DNA of 64,000 nt, from positions 372,001-436,000 of the forward strand of contig NZ_JAFBBR010000001.1 in the NCBI RefSeq assembly GCF_016907295.1, in the 5' to 3' direction. Each line of letters begins with the position of its first letter. Position 1 is the stretch's first letter. The position numbers and the translations under genes were made by a program. The stretch comes from Microbacterium dextranolyticum (lineage in GTDB: Bacteria > Actinomycetota > Actinomycetes > Actinomycetales > Microbacteriaceae). The notes under the pieces are model-generated. The model saw only the letters and a list, made by a program, of their open reading frames with translations, was not told the DNA's origin and did no database searches. Positions 8,472 through 17,450 of the stretch are shown here, one piece after another.

Positions 8472-8563
8472 CCGAACTCCTCCATATCGGTGGGTGTGGA
8501 ACACGCGCCCCGCGGCTTTCTGCGGGGCGGTAGCTCCGGAGCGTGCGTGATGGAGGAGTTCGG
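8472..8563. repeat. long-loop intergenic palindrome (type E)
   Basis: Perfect 14-bp outer arms CCGAACTCCTCCAT (8472-8485) and its complement (8550-8563) enclose an inner perfect 8-bp hairpin CGCCCCGC/GCGGGGCG (8506-8513, 8522-8529). It lies between mntH and the methyltransferase gene, in a gap of 297 bp that otherwise holds only the MntR sites and GC-rich sequence. Confidence 0.7.
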
Positions 8564-8706
8564 GCCGGGCCGCGCGCGAAGGGGCCAGGGCGGGGCGGGT
8601 GAGGGGCCGGGCGCGGGCCAGGACGGGGTGCGGGTGCGGAGCCGCGCGAGGGGGAAGGGCGCGAGCCAGGACTGGGGCGGGCCGAGGCGGGGGCGGCGCC
8701 AACCGT

Positions 8707-8712
8707 TAGCCT
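8707..8712 (+). promoter_or_regulatory. -10 element of a leaderless promoter
   Basis: TAGCCT, 6 nt before the GTG start of the TrmH-family gene. Confidence 0.5.
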
Positions 8713-8718
8713 GATGCG

Positions 8719-9462
8719 GTGAGTCAGACCGAGGACCCGGCGCGCCGAGAGCCGCAGTCGGAGCCCGCGGAGCCCACGGAACCGACGGAGCCCACGGAAC
8801 AGCCGGAGCCGGCGGAACCGACGGAGCACGCCGAGCCGGCCGAGCCGGCCGAGGTCGAACTCCCCGTCGGAGTCGGCCCCTGGCCGGGCGGGCCGGATGC
8901 CTGGCCCTCCGACCCGCGCTACGACCCCGATCTGCTGGCGAACGGCGACCGCCGCAACGTCGTCGACGCGTACCGCTACTGGACCATGGCGGCGATCGTC
9001 GCCGATCTCGACGCGCACCGGCATCCGTTCCATGTCGCGATCGAGAACTGGCAGCACGACATGAACATCGGCTCGATCGTGCGCAGCGCCAACGCCTTCG
9101 GCGCGGCCGTGGTGCACATCGTGGGTCGTCGGCGCTGGAACCGCCGCGGCGCCATGGTCACCGACCGCTACCAGCATGTCCGTCACCACGACGATGTCGC
9201 CGCGCTCGCCGCCTGGGCCCGAGACGCGAGCCTGCCGATCGTCGCCGTCGACAACGTCGACGGCTCGGTGCCGGTCGACCGGGCCGATCTGCCCGAGGCG
9301 TGCGTCCTGCTCTTCGGTCAGGAGGGTCCCGGGCTGTCGGGCGAGGCGATCGCCGCGGCATCCACCGTCGTCGAGATCACCCAGTACGGCTCGACCCGCT
9401 CGATCAACGCGAGCGCGGCCGCCGCCGTCGTGATGTACGAATGGTGCCGCCGCTGGGCGTGA
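8719..9462 (+). CDS. TrmH/SpoU-family RNA 2'-O-methyltransferase
   Basis: 247 aa. The SPOUT knot motifs are complete: N116-I-G-S-I-V-R-S-A-N-A-F-G, L-L-F-G-Q-E-G-P-G-L-S at 197-207 and the Ser/Asn loop R-S-I-N-A-S-A-A at 228-235. The family transfers a methyl group from SAM to a ribose 2'-OH in tRNA or rRNA. Residues ~10-47 are a P-T-E/P-A-E rich acidic tail absent from core family members and probably disordered. GTG start with TAGCCT 6 nt upstream. The RNA target is unknown. Confidence 0.87.
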   Translation: MSQTEDPARREPQSEPAEPTEPTEPTEQPEPAEPTEHAEPAEPAEVELPVGVGPWPGGPDAWPSDPRYDPDLLANGDRRNVVDAYRYWTMAAIVADLDAHRHPFHVAIENWQHDMNIGSIVRSANAFGAAVVHIVGRRRWNRRGAMVTDRYQHVRHHDDVAALAAWARDASLPIVAVDNVDGSVPVDRADLPEACVLLFGQEGPGLSGEAIAAASTVVEITQYGSTRSINASAAAAVVMYEWCRRWA

Positions 9463-9525
9463 GCGCTCCGTCTGCTCGCATCGCGGTGAGCCCGCGGGCG
9501 ATCCGTGCCGCAGAGGCGGCGCCGG

Positions 9526-10857
9526 TCATGCCCCCGCGGTGAGCCACTGCGGGCGCCGCACACGCCAGCCCAGGGTCGCCAGACGCGCCAGCATGTAGAC
9601 GCCGAAGAAGCACGCGGCGAGCCACGCGAGGCCGACCGCGCCGGTCGGATGCAGCAGCCAGACGGCGACCAGTGCGGGGGCGTACGGCACGAGGTTGAGG
9701 GCGCCCGCGAGCGCGAGGTAGCGGGCGTCTCCCGCTCCCATCAGCACGCCGTCCAGCACGAACACGACACTGCACACGGGCTGCGCGACGGCGAGCACGA
9801 TCAGCGCGGGCTGCACGAGCGCCGCGACATCCGACGATCCCGTGAAGACGAGCCCGATCACACCCGAGAGAGTGCCGATCGTGCCCCCGACCACGACACC
9901 GAACCAGGCGCCCCACGCCACCGTCCGGCCGAGCACGCGGCGTACGAACAGCTCGTCGGCGGCTCCGAGGCCGCGACCGATCAACGCCTGCGCGGCGATC
10001 GCCAAGGCATCCAGTGCGAAGGCGGCCGTCGAGAAGATCGTGAAGGCCACCTGCCATCCGGCGAGCTCATCCGTGCCGATCGAGGTCGCCACGACGACGG
10101 TTGCGAGGAACGCGGCGCGCAGCGACACGGTGCGCAGGAACAGCCACCCGCCCGTTGCCGCCGACCCGCGCAGCCCCTCGCGCTGGGGCAGAACGGATGC
10201 CGCATGCCGCCGTGCCAGGCGCCCGATGACGAACGCGTACGCGCCGACCATCGACCACTGCGCGAAGACCGTGCCCGCGGCCGACCCTGCGATGCCCCAG
10301 CCGAACCCGTAGATGAAGAGGGCGTTCAGCGCCGCGTTGAGGGCGAAGCCGATCCCGGCGATCCACAGCGGCGTCACCGTGTCCTGCATGCCGCGCAGAA
10401 GGCCCGTCGCGGCGAAGACGATGAGCATCGCCGGAAGGCCCCACATCGACAGCTGCAGATAGATGACCGCCTGGTGGCCGACCGCGGGGTCGGCGCCGAA
10501 CAGCGAGACGAGGCCCGTCGTGGCGAGAGAGCCGACGACGGCGAGGACGGTGCCGAGCGCGAGCGCGAGCCACAGACCGTCGATCCCGGCGCGCACGGCG
10601 CCCCCGTGCTCACCGGCGCCGAATCGGCGTGCGACGGCCGGCGTCGTCGAATAGGCGAGGAACACCATCAGTCCGACGATCGTCTGCAGAATGGCCGATG
10701 CGATCCCGAGCCCCGCGAGGGGGACGACGCCCAGATGCCCGACGAGGGCGGCGTCGACGATGAGGAACATCGGCTCGGCGATCAGCGCGCCCAGCGCCGG
10801 CACCGCGAGGCGCAGGATCTCGCGATTCAGAGAGCGGGTCTGGCGGGACGTGGGCAT
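9526..10857 (-). CDS. MATE-family efflux transporter (DinF-like)
   Basis: 443 aa with about 12 membrane segments in two homologous halves. L-A-V-P-A-L-G-A-L-I-A-E-P and V-D-A-A-L-V-G-H-L-G near the N-terminus are typical of the DinF branch of MATE exporters, which expel organic cations or drugs using Na+ or H+ gradients. The ATG at 10855-10857 is preceded by TAGGCT with a 6-nt spacer, so it is probably leaderless. It is convergent with the methyltransferase gene. Confidence 0.87.
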   Translation of the reverse strand: MPTSRQTRSLNREILRLAVPALGALIAEPMFLIVDAALVGHLGVVPLAGLGIASAILQTIVGLMVFLAYSTTPAVARRFGAGEHGGAVRAGIDGLWLALALGTVLAVVGSLATTGLVSLFGADPAVGHQAVIYLQLSMWGLPAMLIVFAATGLLRGMQDTVTPLWIAGIGFALNAALNALFIYGFGWGIAGSAAGTVFAQWSMVGAYAFVIGRLARRHAASVLPQREGLRGSAATGGWLFLRTVSLRAAFLATVVVATSIGTDELAGWQVAFTIFSTAAFALDALAIAAQALIGRGLGAADELFVRRVLGRTVAWGAWFGVVVGGTIGTLSGVIGLVFTGSSDVAALVQPALIVLAVAQPVCSVVFVLDGVLMGAGDARYLALAGALNLVPYAPALVAVWLLHPTGAVGLAWLAACFFGVYMLARLATLGWRVRRPQWLTAGA

Positions 10858-10863
10858 GCAGAG

Positions 10864-10869
10864 AGCCTA
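10864..10869 (-). promoter_or_regulatory. -10 element of the MATE gene
   Basis: TAGGCT on the minus strand, 6 nt upstream of the ATG. Confidence 0.45.
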
Positions 10870-10955
10870 TGCGCGGTGGCGTGGCAGGGAGGTGCGGCGG
10901 CTGGCGGCGCGCGGTGGCGGGCGTGAGCCGGTGCGGACGCGAATGCGAACGACGA

Positions 10956-10992
10956 AGAAGGCGGTGAGGGGATGCTCCCCTCACCGCCTTCT
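10956..10992 (-). terminator. hairpin terminator after the sugar-binding protein gene
   Basis: Perfect 16-bp stem (AGAAGGCGGTGAGGGG with its complement) and a 5-nt loop, 15 bp past the stop of the gene ending at 11007. No long U-run follows, as usual in high-GC actinobacteria. Confidence 0.75.
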
Positions 10993-11006
10993 CTCTCAGA
11001 CGCTGA

Positions 11007-12116
11007 TTACTTCAGCAGCGCGAGACGCGACGGGTCCTTCGCGAAGACCTCCTGCGCGTTGTCCTTCGTCACGACCACCGGGTCGAGCTGGTAGACGTCG
11101 ACCTTTCTGGTGCCGTTGTCGACCTGCTCGCTCGGGGCGGGCAGCGCCTTACCGGCCTGCAGGTCCTTGATCAGCTCGATCGTCTTGTCGACGAGCTGGT
11201 CGGTCGGCTTCGCGACCGTGGAGTACTGCTTGCCCTGCCAGATCGAGACGATCGACTCGTTCTCGGCGTCCAGACCGGTCACGACCGGGACGTCCTGGCC
11301 GGCCTGCTGGGCCGAGGTCAGGATGGCGCGAGCGATGCCGTCGTTGGGGGACAGCACGCCGTCGATCTTCTTGTCGCTGTACGAACCCGACAGCAGCGAG
11401 TCCATGCGGGCCTGGGCCTTGGAGTTGTCCCAGTCCTGCGTGGCGACCTGCGTGAACTGCGTCTGGCCCGACACGACCTTCAGGGTGCCGTCGTCGATCT
11501 TCGGCTGCAGCACCTTCATCGCGCCCTCGAAGAACGCCGGGGCGTTCGGGTCGGCGGGACCGCCGCCGAAGAGCTCGATGTTGTAGGGGCCGTTGCCCTT
11601 GCGAGCGGCGAGGCCCTTGAGCAGCGACTCGCCCTGCAGCTCACCGGTGCGCACCGAGCCGAACTGCACGACCGCGTTGACGGCGGCGGTGTTCTCGAGC
11701 AGACGGTCGTAGCCGATGACCGCGACGCCGGCGGCGGCGGCCTTCTCGAGCACCGTGCCGAGCTGCTTGCCGTCGACGGGGCCGACGACGATGACCTTCG
11801 CGCCCTGCTCGATCATGGCCTCGATCTGCTGCTGCTGCTGCGGCGCCTTGTTGTCGGCGGCCTGGACGAGAGGCGTGAAGCCCGCGTCCTTCAGCTTGCT
11901 GGTGAACAGGTCGTCGGCCTCCTTCCAGTTCTGGGTGCCGAGCCAGGGGAGCGAGATGCCGATGGTCGCGTCGGCCGCGAAGCCGTTCGCGGATCCGGAG
12001 GCGTCGGTGCTTCCGGAGGCGTCGCCGCCGCGGCCGCCACCGCTGCAGGCGGTGAGCGCGAGCGCCGTTGCGGCGAAGACCGCCGCGAGTCCGAGGGTTG
12101 TCTTCTTCAGCTTCAT
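11007..12116 (-). CDS. chvE: multiple-monosaccharide ABC transporter, substrate-binding lipoprotein (ChvE-like)
   Basis: 369 aa. A lipoprotein signal peptide ends at lipobox L-T-A-C (Cys24), followed by a Gly/Ser-rich linker and a type I periplasmic-binding fold (I-G-I-S-L-P-W..., Y-D-R-L...N-T, D-G-V-L-S-P-N-D). ChvE-like proteins bind monosaccharides such as galactose, glucose, xylose or arabinose. The start ATG 12114-12116 with GAGG about 9 nt upstream is preferred over an in-frame GTG 15 nt earlier. It is last in the gguA-gguB-chvE operon and is followed by a strong hairpin. Confidence 0.86.
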   Translation of the reverse strand: MKLKKTTLGLAAVFAATALALTACSGGGRGGDASGSTDASGSANGFAADATIGISLPWLGTQNWKEADDLFTSKLKDAGFTPLVQAADNKAPQQQQQIEAMIEQGAKVIVVGPVDGKQLGTVLEKAAAAGVAVIGYDRLLENTAAVNAVVQFGSVRTGELQGESLLKGLAARKGNGPYNIELFGGGPADPNAPAFFEGAMKVLQPKIDDGTLKVVSGQTQFTQVATQDWDNSKAQARMDSLLSGSYSDKKIDGVLSPNDGIARAILTSAQQAGQDVPVVTGLDAENESIVSIWQGKQYSTVAKPTDQLVDKTIELIKDLQAGKALPAPSEQVDNGTRKVDVYQLDPVVVTKDNAQEVFAKDPSRLALLK

Positions 12117-12229
12117 TGGTGGATTCCTCACTGTTGGGTACTGCGGATGGGTGGGTCAGGGGGTGTTTCCGGCACGCCGGTCACCGCCGTCCTCGCAGGG
12201 CGAGGCGGGATGCCCGGTGTGCCGTTCGG

Positions 12230-13540
12230 TCAGGCCTGGGGAGCCTGGGGGGTCTTGCCTGCCTCGTCGCGACGCAGGCCTGCGCTGACGGCGACCGGCT
12301 TCTCGGGGGCGGATGCCCCGCCGACGCTGAGCGGCTGCTTGTTCGCGAAGAGGCGGCCGGTGATCGAGGGGCGGCCCTGCTGCTTGTTGTAGACGTCGAA
12401 CGCGACGGCGGCCAGCAGCACGAGGCCCTTGATGATCTGCGTCTTGTCGGCGCCGATGCCCATGAGCATGAGGCCCGAGTTGAGGACGGCCATGACGAGG
12501 CCACCGATCATCGATCCGATGACGGTGCCGATGCCGCCAGAGACCGCCGCGCCGCCGATGAAGACGGCTGCGATGGCATCCAGCTCCCACGCCGTGCCGT
12601 CACCGGGGCCGGCCGAGGTGGAGCGGCCGACGAACAGCAGACCGGCGAGGGCCGCGAGGAACGACATGTTCATCATCACGAGGAAGTAGGTGCGCTTGGT
12701 GTTGACGCCCGACAGCGCCGCCGCCGTGCGGTTGCCGCCGACCGCGTAGATGTGGCGGCCGAACACCGTGCGCTGAGTGATCACGTGGTACACGATCACC
12801 AGCAGGACCAGGATCACGCCGGGAACGGGGAACGAGGTTCCGGGGCGGCCCGAGCCGAAGATCCAGGTGAGGTAGCCGATGACCGCGGCGATCAGCAGGA
12901 AGCGCACGACGCTCACCCACAGGGGCGACGGCTCCGAACCGGAGCGGATGAGTGCGGCGCGGCGGCGGAACTCCGACCAGCCGAAGAAGGCGATCGCGAT
13001 GAGGCCGAGCAGCAGCGTGGAGTTGTTCATGCCGGTGAAGGTGGGGCCCCACTCGGGCAGGTAGCCGGCGCCGAAGTAGCGGAACTCCTCCGGAACGGGA
13101 ACGCTGATCGAGTCGCTCATCCAGATCACCGCGCCGCGGAAGATCATCATGCCGGCGAGGGTCGTGATGAAGCCGGGGATGCCGAGCTTGGAGAGCCAGA
13201 AGCCCTGCCAGGCACCGATCGCCGCGCCGATCACGAGGCCGAGGATGATCGCCATCCACCACGAGAGCCCGAAGTCCCGGGCCGACAGCGCCGCGGTCAT
13301 CCCCACGAAACCGGCCACCGATCCGACGGACAGGTCGATCTGCCCGATGACGATGACCATCACCATGCCGATGGCGAGGATGAGCACGTACGCGTTGCCG
13401 GAGATGAGGTTCTGGAAGTTGGAAGAGGTCAGCATGCGGCCGTCCGACCACACGTTGAAGGCGAGTAGGAGCGCGACGAGCGCGATCACCATCGTGTACT
13501 GACGGATGTCTCCGCCCAGTACTTGCTTGAAAACCTTCAT
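12230..13540 (-). CDS. gguB: multiple-monosaccharide ABC transporter, permease (GguB/MmsB-like)
   Basis: 436 aa, about 10-11 membrane segments. It contains the BPD_transp_2 permease core with V-I-G-Q-I-D-L-S-V-G-S-V-A-G and, late in the protein, A-V-F-I-G-G-A-A-V-S-G-G-I-G-T-V. The length fits the GguB type, which is longer than RbsC/XylH. It forms the channel in the cytoplasmic membrane with the ATPase encoded 48 bp upstream. The C-terminal ~50 residues form a charged cytoplasmic tail. Confidence 0.86.
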   Translation of the reverse strand: MKVFKQVLGGDIRQYTMVIALVALLLAFNVWSDGRMLTSSNFQNLISGNAYVLILAIGMVMVIVIGQIDLSVGSVAGFVGMTAALSARDFGLSWWMAIILGLVIGAAIGAWQGFWLSKLGIPGFITTLAGMMIFRGAVIWMSDSISVPVPEEFRYFGAGYLPEWGPTFTGMNNSTLLLGLIAIAFFGWSEFRRRAALIRSGSEPSPLWVSVVRFLLIAAVIGYLTWIFGSGRPGTSFPVPGVILVLLVIVYHVITQRTVFGRHIYAVGGNRTAAALSGVNTKRTYFLVMMNMSFLAALAGLLFVGRSTSAGPGDGTAWELDAIAAVFIGGAAVSGGIGTVIGSMIGGLVMAVLNSGLMLMGIGADKTQIIKGLVLLAAVAFDVYNKQQGRPSITGRLFANKQPLSVGGASAPEKPVAVSAGLRRDEAGKTPQAPQA

Positions 13541-13588
13541 GATTCCTGTCCTTCGGGGTTCGTCATTGAGCTGGTCCGAGAGCTGCGA

Positions 13589-15133
13589 TCAGGCAACGTC
13601 GCGGGAAGAGGTGGTCATGAGGCGCATCAGGCGTTCCTGGTCGGCCTCTTCGCGAGCGAGCTCGCCGGTGATGCGGCCCTCGCAGATGGTGTAGATCCGG
13701 TCGCTCATGCCGAGCAGCTCCGGCAGCTCGGACGAGATGACGACGACGGCCTTTCCGGCGTCGGCGAGCTCGTGGATCAGCTTGTAGATTTCGTACTTCG
13801 CGCCGACGTCGATGCCGCGGGTGGGCTCGTCGAGGATGAGCACGTCGGGGTCGGGGAACATCCACTTGGCCAGCACGGCCTTCTGCTGGTTGCCGCCGGA
13901 CAGCGTCGAGATGCCGACGTCGACGGAGGGTGACTTGATGCGCAGCGAGGTGCGGTATCCGTTGGCGACGCTGAGCTCTTCGCTGCCGTCGATGAGCCCG
14001 CCGCGGACGATCGCGCCCAGGTTGGCGGACACGATCGTCGCCTTGATGGTGTCGAGCAGGTTCAGGCCGAGGGTCTTGCGGTCTTCGGGCACGTAGGCGA
14101 GGCCGGCGCGGATGGCTTGCTGCACCGTCGTGGCGTGCACCTCGCGACCACGGATGAACATCTGGCCGGAGCGGTAGATGCCGTAGTTGCGGCCGAACAG
14201 CGAGCGGGCGAGTTCGGTGCGCCCGGCGCCCATGAGGCCCGCGAAGCCGACGATCTCACCGGCGCGGACGACGAAGCTCGAGTCCTTGCAGATGTAGCGT
14301 CCGGGGATCTGCGGGTGCTCGACGCGCCAGTCGCGTACCTCGAACAGCACGTCGCCGATGTCGGGCGTGTGCTCGGGGTAGCGGTGGTCGAGCGAGCGGC
14401 CGACCATCGCTCGGATGATCCGGTCCTCGTCGACGTCGCCGGCGGTCACGTCGTAGGTCTCGACCGTGCGGCCGTCGCGGATGACGGTGACGGAGTCGGA
14501 CACCTCGGCGATCTCGTTGAGCTTGTGCGAGATCATGATCTGCGCGATGCCGCGCGAGCGCAGCCCCTTCATCAGAGCGAGGAGGTTGGCGGAGTCCTCC
14601 TCGTTGAGTGCCGAGGTCGGCTCGTCGAGGATCAGGAGTCGCACGTTCTTCGACAGCGCTCGCGCGATCTCGACGAGCTGCTGCTGTCCGACGCCGAGGT
14701 TCTTCACGGCGGTGTCGGGGTCGGCCTCGAGACCGACGCGCGCCATCAGCTCGAGAGCGCGGCCACGGGCCTCGGACCAGTCGATGATGCCGCGCTGGAC
14801 GATTTCGTTGCCGAGGAAGATGTTCTCGGTGACCGAGAGCTCGGGGATGAGGGCGAGCTCCTGGTGGATGATGACGATGCCGGCGCGCTCCGAGGACTTG
14901 ATGTCCTTGAACTCGACTTCCTGGCCGTCGAGCAGGATCTCGCCCTCGTAGGTGCCGTGCGGGTACACGCCCGAGAGCACCTTCATGAGGGTGGACTTGC
15001 CCGCGCCGTTCTCGCCGCAGATGGAGTGGATCTCACCGCGCCGTACGCTCATCGTCACATCGTCGAGGGCCCGGACACCGGGAAATTCCTTCACGATGTG
15101 GCGCATCTCGAGGATGACCGAATGCTCTGTCAT
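13589..15133 (-). CDS. gguA: multiple-monosaccharide ABC transporter, duplicated ATPase (GguA/MmsA-like)
   Basis: 514 aa with two ABC domains. Domain 1: Walker A G-E-N-G-A-G-K-S at 40-47, signature L-G-V-G-Q-Q-Q at 147-153, Walker B L-L-I-L-D-E-P. Domain 2: degenerate Walker A (G-L-M-G-A-G-R-T), signature L-S-G-G-N-Q-Q-K and Walker B L-I-L-D-E-P-T-R-G-I-D. The degenerate second Walker A is normal for CUT2 sugar ATPases. First gene of the gguA-gguB-chvE operon, divergent from a ROK regulator. Confidence 0.9.
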   Translation of the reverse strand: MTEHSVILEMRHIVKEFPGVRALDDVTMSVRRGEIHSICGENGAGKSTLMKVLSGVYPHGTYEGEILLDGQEVEFKDIKSSERAGIVIIHQELALIPELSVTENIFLGNEIVQRGIIDWSEARGRALELMARVGLEADPDTAVKNLGVGQQQLVEIARALSKNVRLLILDEPTSALNEEDSANLLALMKGLRSRGIAQIMISHKLNEIAEVSDSVTVIRDGRTVETYDVTAGDVDEDRIIRAMVGRSLDHRYPEHTPDIGDVLFEVRDWRVEHPQIPGRYICKDSSFVVRAGEIVGFAGLMGAGRTELARSLFGRNYGIYRSGQMFIRGREVHATTVQQAIRAGLAYVPEDRKTLGLNLLDTIKATIVSANLGAIVRGGLIDGSEELSVANGYRTSLRIKSPSVDVGISTLSGGNQQKAVLAKWMFPDPDVLILDEPTRGIDVGAKYEIYKLIHELADAGKAVVVISSELPELLGMSDRIYTICEGRITGELAREEADQERLMRLMTTSSRDVA

Positions 15134-15181
15134 GAGAACCCCAACGTTCTAGTTCGTCTTCACTGTCGACCGACAGGGATC

Positions 15182-15210
15182 ACGGTAGGGGTCCGCACCC
15201 TCGCGCGCAA
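15182..15210 (-). promoter_or_regulatory. candidate promoter of the gguA-gguB-chvE operon
   Basis: On the minus strand TTGCGC (15205-15210) and TACCGT (15182-15187) are separated by 17 bp, about 50 bp upstream of the gguA start. Confidence 0.45.
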
Positions 15211-15318
15211 TTGAGAATTTGATCCGATACCCGTTTGTTATCTTCGAGACTCGATGCCAAGCAGGGGAAAACCGCGGAATCACGGCGGAGTCGGCTGTGG
15301 GAATCGCCGAAAATTTGT

Positions 15319-15336
15319 TTCGAAGAGATTCGAAGA
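15319..15336. promoter_or_regulatory. candidate ROK-regulator binding site
   Basis: Direct repeat TTCGAAGA-GA-TTCGAAGA; each half contains the palindrome TTCGAA and the halves are 10 bp apart, one helical turn. It lies between the divergent gguA and ROK genes. Confidence 0.4.
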
Positions 15337-15390
15337 CGCGGTTGACTTCGACCACTGAACTCATGGTCGGATGGTTATCGTTCCCACCGC

Positions 15391-15396
15391 TACCAT
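15391..15396 (+). promoter_or_regulatory. -10 element of the ROK gene
   Basis: TACCAT, 7 nt before GTG 15404; this supports that start over the upstream ATG at 15371. Confidence 0.4.
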
Positions 15397-15403
15397 TCGA
15401 GGG

Positions 15404-16597
15404 GTGAGGACAACGCCGCCGCAGTTGGGATCGCAGCCCGCGCTGCGGGAGGCCAACAGCCAGCGGATCGTCACGGCCATCCGACACCACGGAGCCCTCA
15501 CCCAGGTCGAGATCGCGGCGGCCACCGGACTGTCCCAGGCGACGGTCTCGACGATCGTCAAGCATCTGGTGGGGCAGGGCGTCGTCGACACCCGGACCAC
15601 CGTGCGCACGGGGCGTCGGGCGCAGCTGGTCACCCTCGCGCAACGATCCGGTCTTGCGGTCGGCGTGCAGATCGGCAGCCGGTCGCTGCGGGTGCTGGTC
15701 GGAGACAGTGGGTACGAGGGCCTCTCCGAGAGGGTGCTGCCGCTTCCCCGCGACCACCGCGCCGACACGACCCTCGACAGGGTCGCGCTGCTGATCGTCG
15801 ACCTCCTCGAGGACCTCGGCGCCGACCTCTCCGACGTCGTCGGCGTGGGGATCGCCCTGCCCCCCTCCCGAAGCCCCGGGACGGAGCGGCTTCGCCCGGT
15901 CGATGCCGCCGACGAGTGGCACGAGACCGATGTCGCAGAGGTGCTCTCCCGACGGCTCGGCGTGCCGGTGGTCGTCGAACAGGATGCCACGGCGGGGGCG
16001 GTCGGCGAGCTGCGCTTCGGTGCGGGCCGGGGTGCCACCGACATCCTCTACGTCCGCTGCTCATACCTGGTGAACGCGGGAATCGTGCTCGGCGGCCGGC
16101 CTTTCCGTGGCCGCCGCGGTCTGTCGGGCGAGGTCGGTCACGTCGAAGTCGACCCGTCGGGCGCCATCTGCACGTGCGGCAGCCGCGGATGCCTCAACAC
16201 GGTCGTCGGCGCCGATGCGCTCACCGATCTGCTGCGCATCTCGCGCCCGCGGATCACGCTGCGCGACCTCATCGCCCTCGCTCTCGAGGGCGATGCGGGT
16301 TGCCGGCAGGTGATCGCGGACGCCGGCGCCGCGATCGGCGCGGTCGTGGCCGGACTCGCCCTCGCCCTCGATCCCGAAAAGGTCGTGGTCGGTGGCGAGC
16401 TCGCCCAGACCGGCGAACTGCTGATCGGTCCGCTGCGCGACGCGCTCTCCCGACGCGTGCCGTTGGCGGGCGTCGGCGGGGTGGACGTCGTCGCGGGCGA
16501 ACTCGGCTCCGAGTCGGAAGTGCAGGGTCTGGTCGCCCTCGCCTTCGATGCGGCGGCCACGGGGGCGACCGCCTCCGCAGGAAAGGAACAGACATGA
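15404..16597 (+). CDS. ROK-family transcriptional repressor
   Basis: 397 aa. An N-terminal winged helix-turn-helix (L-T-Q-V-E-I-A-A-A-T-G-L-S-Q-A-T-V-S) is followed by a ROK kinase-like domain with the zinc motif C-T-C-G-S-R-G-C-L. Such NagC/XylR-type proteins repress sugar-uptake genes and are released by the sugar. The start is uncertain: GTG 15404 has a -10 box 7 nt upstream; ATG 15371 would add 11 residues. It is divergent from the gguA operon, its likely target, and overlaps the following ATPase gene by 4 nt. Confidence 0.85.
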   Translation: MRTTPPQLGSQPALREANSQRIVTAIRHHGALTQVEIAAATGLSQATVSTIVKHLVGQGVVDTRTTVRTGRRAQLVTLAQRSGLAVGVQIGSRSLRVLVGDSGYEGLSERVLPLPRDHRADTTLDRVALLIVDLLEDLGADLSDVVGVGIALPPSRSPGTERLRPVDAADEWHETDVAEVLSRRLGVPVVVEQDATAGAVGELRFGAGRGATDILYVRCSYLVNAGIVLGGRPFRGRRGLSGEVGHVEVDPSGAICTCGSRGCLNTVVGADALTDLLRISRPRITLRDLIALALEGDAGCRQVIADAGAAIGAVVAGLALALDPEKVVVGGELAQTGELLIGPLRDALSRRVPLAGVGGVDVVAGELGSESEVQGLVALAFDAAATGATASAGKEQT

Positions 16598-17358
16598 GCG
16601 ATCGCGGTGCTCCGCTGCTCGAGTTGTGCGGCGTCACGAAGCATTTCCATGCAGTCGAGGCGCTCGTCGACGCGGAGCTGGTCGTCGAGCGCCGCGAGGT
16701 CGTTGCGCTCGTCGGCGACAACGCGGCGGGCAAGTCGACTCTCGCACGCATCGTGTCGGGCGTGTACACGCCGGATGCCGGTGTCGTGCGCCTCGACGGG
16801 GAGGAGGTGTCGCTGTCGACGCCCACCGAGGCGTTCCGCAACGGCGTCGCGGCGGTGTTCCAGGAGCTTGCCCTCGCGGAGAACCTCGACGTCATCTCGA
16901 ACATCTTCCTGGGGCACGAACTTGTCCGCGGCGGCCTGCTCGACATCGACGAGATGACGCGGCAGTCGCGCGCCTTCCTCGATCAGCTCGGCGGGGGCGT
17001 GCCCAATCTGCGGGTGCCGGTCTCGGAGCTCTCCGGCGGGCAGCGCCAGTGCGTCGCGATCGCGCGCACCCTCGTCGGGTCGCCTCGGCTGGTCGTCCTC
17101 GATGAGCCCACCGCTTCGCTCTCGGTCGCGCAGTCGGCGCAGGTGCTCAGCTACATCGAGCATCTGCGCGAGCTGCGCGTCGGGGTGATCTTCATCAGCC
17201 ACAATCTCGCCGACGTGCGCGCGGTCGCCGATCGCATCGTGGTGCTGCGGCACGGCCGCAACAACGGCATCTTCGATGCGGCCTCGAGTCGGTACGAGGA
17301 CGTGATCGCCGCGATGACCGGGGCCCGTCGGTTCGACGAGAACGGCGAACCGCGCTGA
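16594..17358 (+). CDS. single-domain sugar ABC transporter ATPase (FrcA/XylG-like)
   Basis: 254 aa with one ABC domain: Walker A G-D-N-A-A-G-K-S-T, Q-loop V-F-Q-E-L-A, signature L-S-G-G-Q-R-Q and Walker B L-V-V-L-D-E-P-T, then the D-loop and switch His (F-I-S-H-N). ATG overlaps the ROK stop (ATGA) and GAAAGG precedes it. FrcA-type ATPases normally sit with their own permease and binding protein; none follows here. It may work as an alternative or extra ATPase for the GguB permease; this is inference. Confidence 0.85.
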   Translation: MSDRGAPLLELCGVTKHFHAVEALVDAELVVERREVVALVGDNAAGKSTLARIVSGVYTPDAGVVRLDGEEVSLSTPTEAFRNGVAAVFQELALAENLDVISNIFLGHELVRGGLLDIDEMTRQSRAFLDQLGGGVPNLRVPVSELSGGQRQCVAIARTLVGSPRLVVLDEPTASLSVAQSAQVLSYIEHLRELRVGVIFISHNLADVRAVADRIVVLRHGRNNGIFDAASSRYEDVIAAMTGARRFDENGEPR

Positions 17359-17438
17359 CGCGCAGAGCGGGCGGCATCCGCAACCTATGACCCTCCCGTG
17401 ACCTCGCCCGCGGGCTCGGCGGCGTCGGGGGTGCCGCG

Positions 17439-17444
17439 TACTCT
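17439..17444 (+). promoter_or_regulatory. -10 element of the M13 peptidase gene
   Basis: TACTCT, 6 nt upstream of the ATG at 17451. Confidence 0.45.
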
Positions 17445-17450
17445 GGAGCC

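Noticed and set aside
8422..8718. Manganese riboswitch upstream of mntH
   Set aside because: The promoter box sits 6 nt before the ATG, so there is hardly any 5' UTR, and the palindromes fit protein operators.
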